From assembly GCA_948468385.1 (NCBI GenBank), contig CAOKHZ010000010.1, positions 1 to 64,000 of the forward strand: DNA of 64,000 bases, written 5' to 3'. Every line of letters starts with the position of its first letter. Position 1 is the stretch's first letter. This document shows positions 27,220 to 35,197 of the stretch, one piece after another. Source of the DNA: an uncultured Faecalicatena sp. (GTDB lineage Bacteria > Bacillota > Clostridia > Lachnospirales > Lachnospiraceae). Under the pieces are notes generated by a model. That model searched no databases, was not told the DNA's origin, and saw nothing but the letters and a program-made list of their open reading frames with translations. A program made the translations under genes and the position numbers.

Positions 27220-28456
27220 TTACCGGCCATCTCCCTTTTTTCCACACCGCACTTCACAGTCCTTTCGGAAAAATGAAATTCCATAACAATCAATCTTCCG
27301 ATATCCTTCCATGCGCAACTCATCCATATATCGCTTCTCATCTATCTGCCGAAACGCTTTTTTGCATCATCTTCCAAATCGTCAATGGACTTTGACACTT
27401 TTAATTCCAAAACAAATGCCCTGCCCCGCAGTGAAGGGCTTTTCACCATGATGTCCGAACGGCCATTTCCAGACTCGCGATTTGATTTCACCAGATAATC
27501 CTCGCTTTGGCTTAAAATACCGGTAAGGAAACCATGATAAAAATTTTCCGCGCTGTCATAAAAACTGATTGCATGAAAAAGCTGCACGTTCAAAATATCC
27601 TGCATCCGCTTCGCGTCCCCGTTTTCCATCGCCTGGTACAAATCCCGAAAATCCTCTTTTTTAATTTTTTCCCTGAACCAATTCAAAATCGTGTTCTGAT
27701 AAATCGTCTTCACTTCCACGTTCGGAATCCGCACTCTTAAAAAAATGGATGATTCCTTAAAATACTCGCTTTCCTTTGTCAGATACCTGGTAAAATAAAG
27801 GAAGTTCCACAGATTTTCCCCATTTCCATGCATGTCCTCACATGTGACCTCTTCATGCACCTAAATGTCCAAACCCTCCCCGTGCAATAGCCCTTCGATC
27901 TGCCCCTTGGTTTCCCGGTCAGCCCTGACAATTAAATCCTTGATAATGTCATTTGAACTGGTATTAATCCAATATGGAAACTTTTATCCGCCTCTTCATC
28001 CGCAATGGCAAAATATTGTTCATATTCCTTTTTCGTAAGCCGCTCTTTTCCCTGCTCGACCATGTCCCTATGCCGGTCAAATTCCGACGCGATTTCGGCT
28101 CGCATCGTATAATATGCAATTTCAAAGCTTTCCCGCTTTGCCGATTTTAGCGTCAGGTTCAGCACCTGATATTGCCCCATCTGGCCAGTATAAACTTCCC
28201 CTGCATCCATGATTTTCATTCCTTGGAAAAGTTCCTTGTTCTGTTTATTTTTCTCCACAGAACCGGTATCTTCAAAAAAATATCGGAGCATGCTTAAATT
28301 CAGGGTCTTTCCAAACCGTCTCGGACGTGTGAACAGATTCACCTTCCCCTTTAAATCCAACAATTCTTTTATGAGCATCGTTTTGTCTACATAATAATAC
28401 CCAGACTTCACCATGTCCTCAAAATTTTCCACGCCGATTGGTAATGCTTTTTTCAT
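27220..28456 (-). pseudogene. Degenerate copy of the AAA-ATPase/PD-(D/E)XK gene
   Basis: Paralog of the neighbour at 25414-27108 with three lesions. The N-terminal part (P-loop FTRPRRFGKT) is intact up to a DKS residue matching about 160 of the intact copy. Near 27976-27985 the sequence jumps, out of frame, to the PYWINTSSND segment matching about residue 318, so roughly 158 codons including Walker B are gone. A TAG at 27861-27863 interrupts the rest in frame. Near the six-T run at 27358-27363 a frameshift moves the last 40 residues ([11 protein letters not shown] onward) to another frame. The nuclease core ([15 protein letters not shown]) is still legible. Not expected to be functional. Confidence 0.88.
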
Positions 28457-28550
28457 CGTAATACCTCCCTACACCCATTCACGGCGGGATCCCTCCGTGC
28501 TGATACATGTCAAAAATCGTCCGCAGGATTTTCACATTTTCATATACCAA

Positions 28551-28590
28551 GAGCACTTGGTTTAAAAAACTCCATCTCCCAAGTGCCCTC
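28551..28590. terminator. Hairpin at the end of the sulfatase relic
   Basis: GAGCACTTGG pairs with CCAAGTGCCCTC, with one mismatch, around an A-rich loop. No strong T-run, so termination is uncertain. Confidence 0.35.
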
Positions 28591-29255
28591 ATTTTACCAT
28601 AACTATATAGAATGTGCCAACCATTTCTGCAAATCCACAAATACTATATTTATTATAATTGCGCAAGGTGGCCCAGATGCGCTCCTCCGAAAAACGATTG
28701 TCATATTTTTTTGGAATCACGTCGCACGTCTCCTGGTACCAGCGCAAAAGCTCCGTCTGCATGCGCCACATCACACCCTGCAACGCGCCGTCTTTGAACG
28801 TGCCGTCCGCGTTCTTCGGCTTTGTCGCGTACAAATTGTTCAGTTCTTGCGGGTCATCATCCAAGCAGTACAGCTCATGCTCCCCGTTCAAATGTTGCAC
28901 AAATTTATAGTGCCCGTCCGTCACCATCGTGGTCTTGCAATGTGCCTCGTCATCCAACTGTGCCGTCTTTTTCGCCCAGTAGTCGTCCCGTCCCGGCTTT
29001 GGCGGCTCGGAATGCCACTCGTCACATTGCTCCTCATATGCCAGCCGCGACCCCCGCATCGCACGGATACAGTTCTAGGCCTCTCTCGTTCCTCATCTTC
29101 GGTGGCTTTATCAAAAGCGGCACGCGGGAAAGCACGTCCTCGTATGTGTTTTGCGCCTTCTCCGCCAGATGATAATCTCTGGCAAAGTCCCCGTGGTCGG
29201 AAAGGAAAAAGATGGCCAAATCGTCATACATGCCCCCGCAAATAGTGACTCGCAT
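28589..29255 (-). pseudogene. Sulfatase gene remnant
   Basis: Only the C-terminal half of a type I sulfatase-like protein remains. One frame (29034-29255) reads MYDDLAIFFLSDHGDFARDYHL and the following LSRVPLLIKPPK. Another frame (28589-29059) continues from RLAYEEQCDEWH to DGHYKFVQHLNGEHELYCL. The roughly 45 residues that normally join these parts are missing and the frame changes between them. The N-terminal half with the CxPxR formylglycine site is absent. The relic lies between the broken AAA copy and the CorC-type gene. Confidence 0.85.
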
Positions 29256-29421
29256 GGTTTTGCCATGGCCTTAAAACAACTCTTGCAAAGTGCTGGCAAA
29301 TGTTGTATGATTAAGAACGTATACACGCAAATCACCGGTTAACCGGCGGCTTGCAACACTCGATATCCATCTGCGCCATACAAACGCGGAAATATATTAT
29401 CAAAAAGGAGTTGAACTTTCA

Positions 29422-30762
29422 TTGGACCCGAGTGACGCCATACAACTTGGCATATTACTTATCTTATTTTTTATGTCTGCTTTTTTCTCATCGGCAGAGA
29501 CCGCGCTGACGACCGTCAACAAGATACGGATGCGCTCTCTGGCAGACGAAGGAAACAAAAAGGCGGAGGTCGTTCTTGACACAATTGAAAATCACAAGCC
29601 AAAGATGCTGAGCGCGATTCTGATTGGCAACAACATCGTCAATCTTTACGCCGCATCCCTGACCACGACGATTGCCTACCGTTTCGGAGGAGGCATGGTC
29701 GGTTTGGCAACCGGCATACTGACATTGGCGATTCTGGTATTCGGCGAGATTACGCCAAAGAATATCGCCACGCTTCAGTCTGAAAAACTGTCACTTTCCT
29801 ATATCCGGATAATCCGGGTACTGATGACGGTTCTTACACCGGTCATTTTTATTATCAATTCCTTCGCACGGGGAATGCTCTTCCTCATGCGCATCGACCC
29901 GGACGCGGCGAACGACACCATGACCGAGGACGAATTACGTACCATCGTGGACGTAAGCCACGAGGACGGGGTGATTGAATCCGAGGAAAAGGAAATGATT
30001 TACAACGTGTTTGATTTGGGCGATGCCAAGGCGAAAGATGTCATGGTTCCCCGCGTCAACGTCACGTTTGCAAACGTGAACTGTACGTTCCAGGAATTGA
30101 TTAATATTTTCAAAGAAGACAAGTACACGCGCCTTCCGGTTTATGAGGACACGACCGACAACGTGATTGGCACCATCAACATGAAAGATCTCCTGCTGTT
30201 TGCCAATAGGGAGAACTTCCACGTACGCGACATTTTACGCGAAGCCTATTTTACGTATGAATACAAGAGCATTTCCGAGCTTCTTGTGGAAATGCGCCAT
30301 GCCTCCTACAATATCGCCATCGTGCTTGACGAGTACGGCGAAACTGCCGGCCTGATTACGTTGGAAGACATTCTGGAGGAAATTGTCGGCGAGATTCATG
30401 ACGAATATGATGAAAATGAAGAAGAATTCATAAAAAAGGTGGATGAGCAGGAATATATCGTCGAGGGGTCTTTAAGCCTGGATGACATAAACGACCGTCT
30501 CGAATTGGAATTGGAGTCGAAAGATTACGATTCGCTTGGCGGATATTTTATCGAACACCTCGACCGTCTGCCGGAGGTCGGAGACGAGATTGTTCTGGAA
30601 GACGGCATTCGCATGGTCGTGGAAAAGATGGACAAGAACCGGCTGGAATTGGTACACGTCTACCTGCCGGAGACGGAGGCGGACATCGCGGACGACTCTT
30701 CAGAAGATTCCACGAAGGAGATTGGCAAAAAAGAGGACAAGCAGGAGAAAACACGGGAATAG
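29422..30762 (+). CDS. CorC/HlyC-type membrane protein with DUF21 and CBS domains
   Basis: Protein of 446 residues. The N-terminal DUF21 membrane domain (about 1-160) has three to four hydrophobic segments with SAFFSSAETALTTVNKIR. A CBS pair spans about 205-335 (DKYTRLPVYEDTTDNVIG, VLDEYGETAGLITLEDILEEIVGEI), and a CorC_HlyC domain about 345-425. The start appears to be TTG at 29422 with AAGGAG eleven bases upstream. Family members are linked to magnesium or cobalt transport or resistance; haemolysin is only a historical name. The acidic/basic tail after residue 425 is unstructured. Confidence 0.92.
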   Translation: MDPSDAIQLGILLILFFMSAFFSSAETALTTVNKIRMRSLADEGNKKAEVVLDTIENHKPKMLSAILIGNNIVNLYAASLTTTIAYRFGGGMVGLATGILTLAILVFGEITPKNIATLQSEKLSLSYIRIIRVLMTVLTPVIFIINSFARGMLFLMRIDPDAANDTMTEDELRTIVDVSHEDGVIESEEKEMIYNVFDLGDAKAKDVMVPRVNVTFANVNCTFQELINIFKEDKYTRLPVYEDTTDNVIGTINMKDLLLFANRENFHVRDILREAYFTYEYKSISELLVEMRHASYNIAIVLDEYGETAGLITLEDILEEIVGEIHDEYDENEEEFIKKVDEQEYIVEGSLSLDDINDRLELELESKDYDSLGGYFIEHLDRLPEVGDEIVLEDGIRMVVEKMDKNRLELVHVYLPETEADIADDSSEDSTKEIGKKEDKQEKTRE

Positions 30763-30865
30763 GCCGGAAACGAACCAGAAATAAGTCAGAATAAACCAGG
30801 TTTGAAACGATTTTTTAATGAATTTCATTTTTCTCTTGCCATTTTGCAAAAAATGCATTAAAATA

Positions 30866-30940
30866 GAACACGGAGTTTTGAGATGGACATGCTTGCAAGT
30901 ATATATGGCATTCCAAAAGGAGATGCAAAGCTCCGTGTTC
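30866..30940. repeat. Inverted repeat with large loop before tRNA-Ser
   Basis: GAACACGGAG and CTCCGTGTTC, perfect 10-bp arms 55 bases apart, followed by an AT-rich stretch. It could be the terminator region of the CorC-type gene or a small structured RNA. No coding frame is seen in 30763-31035. Confidence 0.5.
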
Positions 30941-31035
30941 TGCCCTAATATCTTTTAATTTATTTTAACCGTTGCCGTTCATGAAGTCGTGCACTTGTTG
31001 GTTTACGCCCATGGATTGTAACAAAGTATTTTTAT

Positions 31036-31125
31036 GGAGACGTATCGAAGTGGCCATAACGAGAGCGACTCGAAATCGCTTTGCCGCCTGAAAGCGGCAC
31101 GAGGGTTCGAATCCCTCCGTCTCCG
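31036..31125 (+). tRNA. tRNA-Ser (anticodon CGA)
   Basis: Class II tRNA. Acceptor arms GGAGACG and CGTCTCC pair fully; the anticodon stem AGCGA/TCGCT holds the loop CTCGAAA; the long variable arm is GCCGC-CTGAAA-GCGGC; the T arm contains GGTTCGAATCC. Discriminator is G and CCA is not encoded. Confidence 0.97.
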
Positions 31126-31133
31126 CTCAAAGG

Positions 31134-31173
31134 AAGGACTGCCGCACCAATTAAAATGCGGCAGTCCTTTTTT
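31134..31173 (+). terminator. Terminator of tRNA-Ser
   Basis: AAGGACTGCCGCA and TGCGGCAGTCCTT form a perfect 13-bp stem with a 10-base loop, then four T. Confidence 0.92.
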
Positions 31174-31216
31174 ATCCTCCCAAGTGACAAAGCAAAGGAT
31201 TCTTTTCCCTTGTCAA

Positions 31217-31301
31217 GCGGATATTCGCAATCCGCTTCGCTACTTGCTCATAACCTCATTGCCGCTTCGCGACATTTCAGTGGGAGTCTGTACTCCCACT
31301 G
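31217..31301. repeat. Two palindromes downstream of tRNA-Ser
   Basis: AGCGGAT/ATCCGCT hairpin at 31217-31235 and a perfect CAGTGGGAGT/ACTCCCACTG hairpin at 31278-31301. Between them lies a block shared with 17028-17061 (ATTCGCAATCCG, then CTACTTGCTCAT). Confidence 0.6.
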
Positions 31302-31312
31302 AAACAGGAAAG

Positions 31313-31940
31313 TCACCCCCGCTTTAAAAAGCGGGGAACTTCCCTGATGGGGTTAAAATATGCATACTTGCGCATTTGCTGCCGCATCACGTCCAAGACC
31401 CTATTGACAATCTCTGCCCCATATGCCTCTTTTGCGCCCGACAACAACCTTTCCACATCCTTTTCCATAAACCAATAGTAAAAATGAACGCCATAAAGTT
31501 CCTCTGCCACGTCCATTTGCTCGTCAAAGGAACGGTTGAACGGCTTTGCCTCGATTCGCTCATAACATGTTTCCAAAGTCAATTCCCCACTCCAGGCGGA
31601 ACAGTTTCTCCAATGTCAAAACCTCCTGCCCCTCCTGCAAAAAATCGGTGCAACGACACCCTTTATAAATGGTGTCCTGATACGATATTTCGTCAAGCTC
31701 ATAAGACACGCGGGGAATCACGGTGCTTTTTTCTAGCAAATGCGAGATGAGGTATTCGGCCAATCCTTCATATCCCAAATAATCGGCCTTATACCAGTTT
31801 CCGGCATCAAACCATTTTAGCTGATTCCCCTTGGAAGAGTTTCGATTCATGTTGATCTGCTTCGACTGCGTCATTGTAATCATCCAACCATCGCTCCTAG
31901 ATTCCAAATTTATTCCATACTTATTCCGAAATGATTTCAA
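31313..31940 (-). pseudogene. HipA/CtkA-like kinase gene with core deleted
   Basis: Two frames together read as the two ends of a HipA-like kinase. The N-terminal part (31560-31940) has KQINMNRNSSKGNQLKWFD and YLGYEGLAEYLISHLL. The C-terminal part (31313-31582) has RIEAKPFNRSFDEQMDVAEE and ends KYAYFNP. The middle, about 100 residues that in relatives carries the catalytic Asn-Glu-Asp-Arg-His and metal-binding Asp-Gln-Gly motifs, is absent, and the frame changes at the junction near 31575. The product cannot be an active kinase. The upstream gene is the usual small partner of this family and overlaps it by 20 bases. Confidence 0.75.
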
Positions 31941-32229
31941 TCCACTGCGTGTCCTCCGCCATCCTCCCCTGCGTCTTGCGAATGATGGTCAGCGGGTCAT
32001 AATGATCCACCCCCACGTCCTTGAGCACCAGCTTTAACTTATCGCGGGTACGCGGGAAACAGCGGTCTTCCAAAAAGAACTCAAAATCCGCCCAGGTAGG
32101 ATTATCCTTCACTCCAAACGCACGATGGAGATTGTCATCCGTGCAGTTTTCTATCTTGACCGTCTCGGTCTGAAAATCCGCGTCAATAATCGTGCAGATT
32201 CCCTTCTTGTCCATGAAATGTAAAATCAT
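31921..32229 (-). CDS. Small partner protein of a HipA-like kinase
   Basis: Protein of 102 residues from the ATG at 32229, which has GGGGGT five bases upstream. FEFFLEDRCFPRTRDKLKLV and the C-terminal QGRMAEDTQWIE match the short proteins that precede HipA/CtkA-like kinases in Firmicutes and look like a detached HipA N-terminal domain. It overlaps the broken kinase gene by 20 bases. It is itself intact. As the kinase has lost its core, the pair should no longer act as a toxin system. Confidence 0.65.
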   Translation of the reverse strand: MILHFMDKKGICTIIDADFQTETVKIENCTDDNLHRAFGVKDNPTWADFEFFLEDRCFPRTRDKLKLVLKDVGVDHYDPLTIIRKTQGRMAEDTQWIEIISE

Positions 32230-32264
32230 ATGATACCCCCTTAAAGACCCATGAGTCCCACACT

Positions 32265-33245
32265 TCAAACACTTACAAGTTCTCTCTCTTCCACGATGCC
32301 CCGGACTTCCTCGACGCTCTTTTCCGCCACGTCCGCTATCTGTTCCAAGGTATAACCTTTTCCGTACATGTTCAAGATGAATTTTCTCTCTCTTTTCGCC
32401 TCCCCTTGAACTTCCCCAATGGCTTTTCCTCTGGCTTCCGCCTTCTCCCGGATTCCTTCTCCCAAGTTGCACATGACCTTCATTTCCTCCTTTCCCTCTT
32501 CCTCCATCGGAATTTCATACTCCGTCTCAAGGATGTCTAATTTTTCTTCGATGGGCAGTTCCGCAGACAACAACGCCCCAAGCAAGCGGTGCAATTCATA
32601 GCACTCATCCTGCTCTGGCAACTCATCCGACACTCCAATCAAGACGATGTTGAGCAAATCCATCTCGCCTTCCCATACATAGTCGCCCAACAGCTTGTCA
32701 TTGGTCAAGTGCACATAGTCCAGACTGTCTTCGTCCATGCTCATGCATATCCAAATGCTAAACACGCGCTTTATGTCGTCATAGTTCGTTTTTTCAAAGT
32801 CCCGCTCCTTCTGCGAGGACACCAAACGGCTTACATAAAAGATGGCCCGGTTCAGTATCTTGTATTTTGTAGGATTATCCTTTTGCATTTCTATATTCAC
32901 GATAATCTGCGAAATTCCATCCCTCATCCGTACGTAGAACACGACGTCAAACCGCACCAACCCCTCATGAGCCTCCACGTTCTCCGTATTGAAGCCGACC
33001 ACCCGTTGACCTTTCTCCTCCCTCGCCACATTCGTCATGCCCGGTTCCATTGGAACGATGCCTATCATCGGTTCACCCTCAATGTACGATACGACATCTT
33101 TCGGGTTCATTCCCTTGAACTCATCCACCGTCCTTGCCAATATATGGGCAAGGATATGTTTGTTCCCCAACAAACGTTTCGCACTTTCATCATATTGTGC
33201 CTCTTTGTCCGTTGTTATTACCGCATTCTTTATCTCCCTATTCAC
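32265..33245 (-). CDS. Rpn/PD-(D/E)XK transposase-like protein
   Basis: Protein of about 326 residues, family of Rpn-type recombination-promoting nucleases (PDDEXK_2). Conserved segments are KEAQYDESAKRLLGNK at the start, RFDVVFYVRMRDG and QIIVNIEMQKDN, giving the D...ExQ nuclease core. The C-terminus ends in a helix-turn-helix-like GKGYTLEQIADVAEKSVEEV. I chose the GTG at 33245 because relatives start at NREIKNA; another GTG lies seven codons upstream. A relic of a second copy lies at 39934-40008. Confidence 0.85.
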   Translation of the reverse strand: MNREIKNAVITTDKEAQYDESAKRLLGNKHILAHILARTVDEFKGMNPKDVVSYIEGEPMIGIVPMEPGMTNVAREEKGQRVVGFNTENVEAHEGLVRFDVVFYVRMRDGISQIIVNIEMQKDNPTKYKILNRAIFYVSRLVSSQKERDFEKTNYDDIKRVFSIWICMSMDEDSLDYVHLTNDKLLGDYVWEGEMDLLNIVLIGVSDELPEQDECYELHRLLGALLSAELPIEEKLDILETEYEIPMEEEGKEEMKVMCNLGEGIREKAEARGKAIGEVQGEAKRERKFILNMYGKGYTLEQIADVAEKSVEEVRGIVEERELVSV

Positions 33246-33417
33246 AAAACTTCCTTTCTTCCGCACTTCCCCCTTATGTCCGATGCAAAAACATCATAGC
33301 ATATTGCACCAAAAAAACGCAAGAGTCAAAAACTCAATTGCGTTTTTTTGTGAATTTTGTATACTTAAGGCAAACCTTTCTATACGAATTAACATCCCTT
33401 ATACTTTTTAGCGTCCT

Positions 33418-33648
33418 TCATTCATTTATTGAAATACACTTTTGCAAATACTCCAGAATGTCCCCCACACAAACGAAACGTTCCATGTCACGGTCCGAAA
33501 TCTCAATGTCAAACACCTCTTCAAATTCCGTCACGATGGCAGCCAGGTCAAAAGATGACAAGTCCAAGTCCGTAGTCAGTACGGATTCCGGCATTATTAC
33601 TGAAACCTCCGTGTATTCCGACAAAATGTTCCTTACTTGCTCCAACAT
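33418..33648 (-). CDS. Stand-alone acyl carrier protein of the NRPS operon
   Basis: Protein of 76 residues with the four-helix ACP pattern. The segment DLSSFDLAAIVTEFEEVF holds the probable phosphopantetheine serine (the second Ser, matching the Ser of the usual DSLDL). The ATG at 33648 has GGAGG nine bases upstream and is five bases after the reductase reading frame. With the AMP ligase at the head of the operon it probably carries the acyl chain that the condensation domain receives. Confidence 0.85.
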   Translation of the reverse strand: MLEQVRNILSEYTEVSVIMPESVLTTDLDLSSFDLAAIVTEFEEVFDIEISDRDMERFVCVGDILEYLQKCISINE

Positions 33649-33652
33649 AACC

Positions 33653-35197
33653 CTATACCTCCAAATAATTGATTTTTCTAAAATATGTAATGTACTTTTT
33701 AAGATACTCCATGCCAATATCCGGCCACTCGAAGTCCAACCGCCTCAGATATTCAACCGTGAACTCATTTTCAATACGAATTTTGCTGTCATAATTTAGT
33801 CGATCGTCGTCATCCATGTCATTAATGAAGGTTTCAAAGATATACTCCTGCCCCTTTTGCTCCATTGTCTTTCGCAGGGCATCGGTAAACGCCTCGCCAC
33901 TGACCACTTCCAATGGGCACCCCAACTCTCTGAAATATGACATCATTTTATCCATATAAACGACTTTCGTACTGTTAATATGGAACACCGTCCGCTCCAC
34001 GGTAAAATGCCGCGCTATCGTCATGATGGCCTCTGCCGCCGCGTCAATCGGCGTAAATTCCAAATACAAATCCATCAAATAGTCAGGGAACAAGCCCATT
34101 TCCAAAATAGCCTTTATGCGCATCAAAAATGCGTTTGTCTCATGATTTTTTTGAAACGCCCCGTCACGGAACCGATTGGTTAAATTCCCCAGACGCATAA
34201 TATTGGCACGCAATCCTTTCTGTACGCTCTCCAAAACAAGCTTTTCCGCCTCAAACTTGCTGCGCGCATAGACATTGTCCAACGGCTGTCCAATATACAA
34301 GTCGCTTTCATAAAAATGTTTTTCCGTCTCGCTCACATAACCCTCAAAAGTGTCCGCAAAACTATTACCCGACACGCTCATCCTTGACGTATGAATTAAT
34401 TTTGCGCCCGACTCCAGACAAAATTCTATCAGCCGTCTCACCGCTTCCACGTTTATTTCGTAAAAATATTGATAAGACCCATAATGCTTGACGCTGGCCG
34501 CGGCATTGACAACCGTATCCACGGCAGAGAGCAACCGAGAATATTCCGATTTGGACAAGCCAAAATAATCTTTCTGCAAATCCGCACAAACCACCTTGAT
34601 ACGGGACGCTTCCTTGTATTTATCACCGAAATAGAATTCGAGTAACTCTTCAAACCGTTTTTTACTGTCTACTTGATTTTTTCCCCGCACAAGACAATAC
34701 GCGATGCCATCGTCATGTTCCAAAAAATCATCAAGAATGTGAATGCCGAGATAGCCGGTCGCACCAGCCAGCAAAAGAGAACCAACATTTTCCTTTCGCG
34801 GCGTTGCCATATACTCCATCTTGTTCTTTTCAAGAATATGATTCACGCTCGTAAAGTCCATGTCTCCCAATGAAACCGCTAGGTGATTGTCCGTTTTAAT
34901 ATATTCGGCCAGCCCTCTCACCGTCGGGTGATCATACACGTTTTGCAACGTAAAATAAATTCCGTCACCATGCATTTTGGAAACAAATTCAATTGCTTTT
35001 AAACTGTCGCCTCCCAAGTCGAAAAAATCATCCTCACGCCCAATAGGCGCGAAGCCGAGCACTTGTTCCATGATCAGGACAATTCTCTTTTCCATCTCGT
35101 CTTCCGGCTTCTCATATGCCACGCCTTTTTCATTTTGATTTAGCACCACGTCCGGTAAAAGCCCGCGGTTTATTTTCCCATTCGCCATCAACGGCAT
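33653..35197 (-). CDS. NRPS 3' part: carrier and thioester reductase domains
   Basis: Downstream half of a disrupted NRPS. It opens with the end of an adenylation domain (MPLMANGKINR, the A10 motif with its Lys). A carrier domain follows with GGDSL, then a thioester-reductase domain with the NAD(P) motif GATGYLGIH and the YARSK catalytic Tyr/Lys pair. Such reductase domains release the product as aldehyde or alcohol. The frame is different from the upstream half; the ATG at 35197 is the first plausible internal start but has no clear ribosome site. Intact relatives would be one C-A-T-R protein. Confidence 0.8.
   Translation of the reverse strand: MPLMANGKINRGLLPDVVLNQNEKGVAYEKPEDEMEKRIVLIMEQVLGFAPIGREDDFFDLGGDSLKAIEFVSKMHGDGIYFTLQNVYDHPTVRGLAEYIKTDNHLAVSLGDMDFTSVNHILEKNKMEYMATPRKENVGSLLLAGATGYLGIHILDDFLEHDDGIAYCLVRGKNQVDSKKRFEELLEFYFGDKYKEASRIKVVCADLQKDYFGLSKSEYSRLLSAVDTVVNAAASVKHYGSYQYFYEINVEAVRRLIEFCLESGAKLIHTSRMSVSGNSFADTFEGYVSETEKHFYESDLYIGQPLDNVYARSKFEAEKLVLESVQKGLRANIMRLGNLTNRFRDGAFQKNHETNAFLMRIKAILEMGLFPDYLMDLYLEFTPIDAAAEAIMTIARHFTVERTVFHINSTKVVYMDKMMSYFRELGCPLEVVSGEAFTDALRKTMEQKGQEYIFETFINDMDDDDRLNYDSKIRIENEFTVEYLRRLDFEWPDIGMEYLKKYITYFRKINYLEV

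Noticed and set aside
27220-28456. Two separate functional genes from the AAA copy
   Set aside because: Both parts align to one neighbour gene with a deletion, a stop and a frameshift, so independent function is unlikely.
30866-30940. Riboswitch or tRNA-linked regulatory RNA
   Set aside because: Only a simple long-loop inverted repeat is seen; no known aptamer core can be recognised.
31036-31125. Integrated element at tRNA-Ser
   Set aside because: No integrase or duplicated tRNA end is found nearby; the downstream hairpin is an ordinary terminator.
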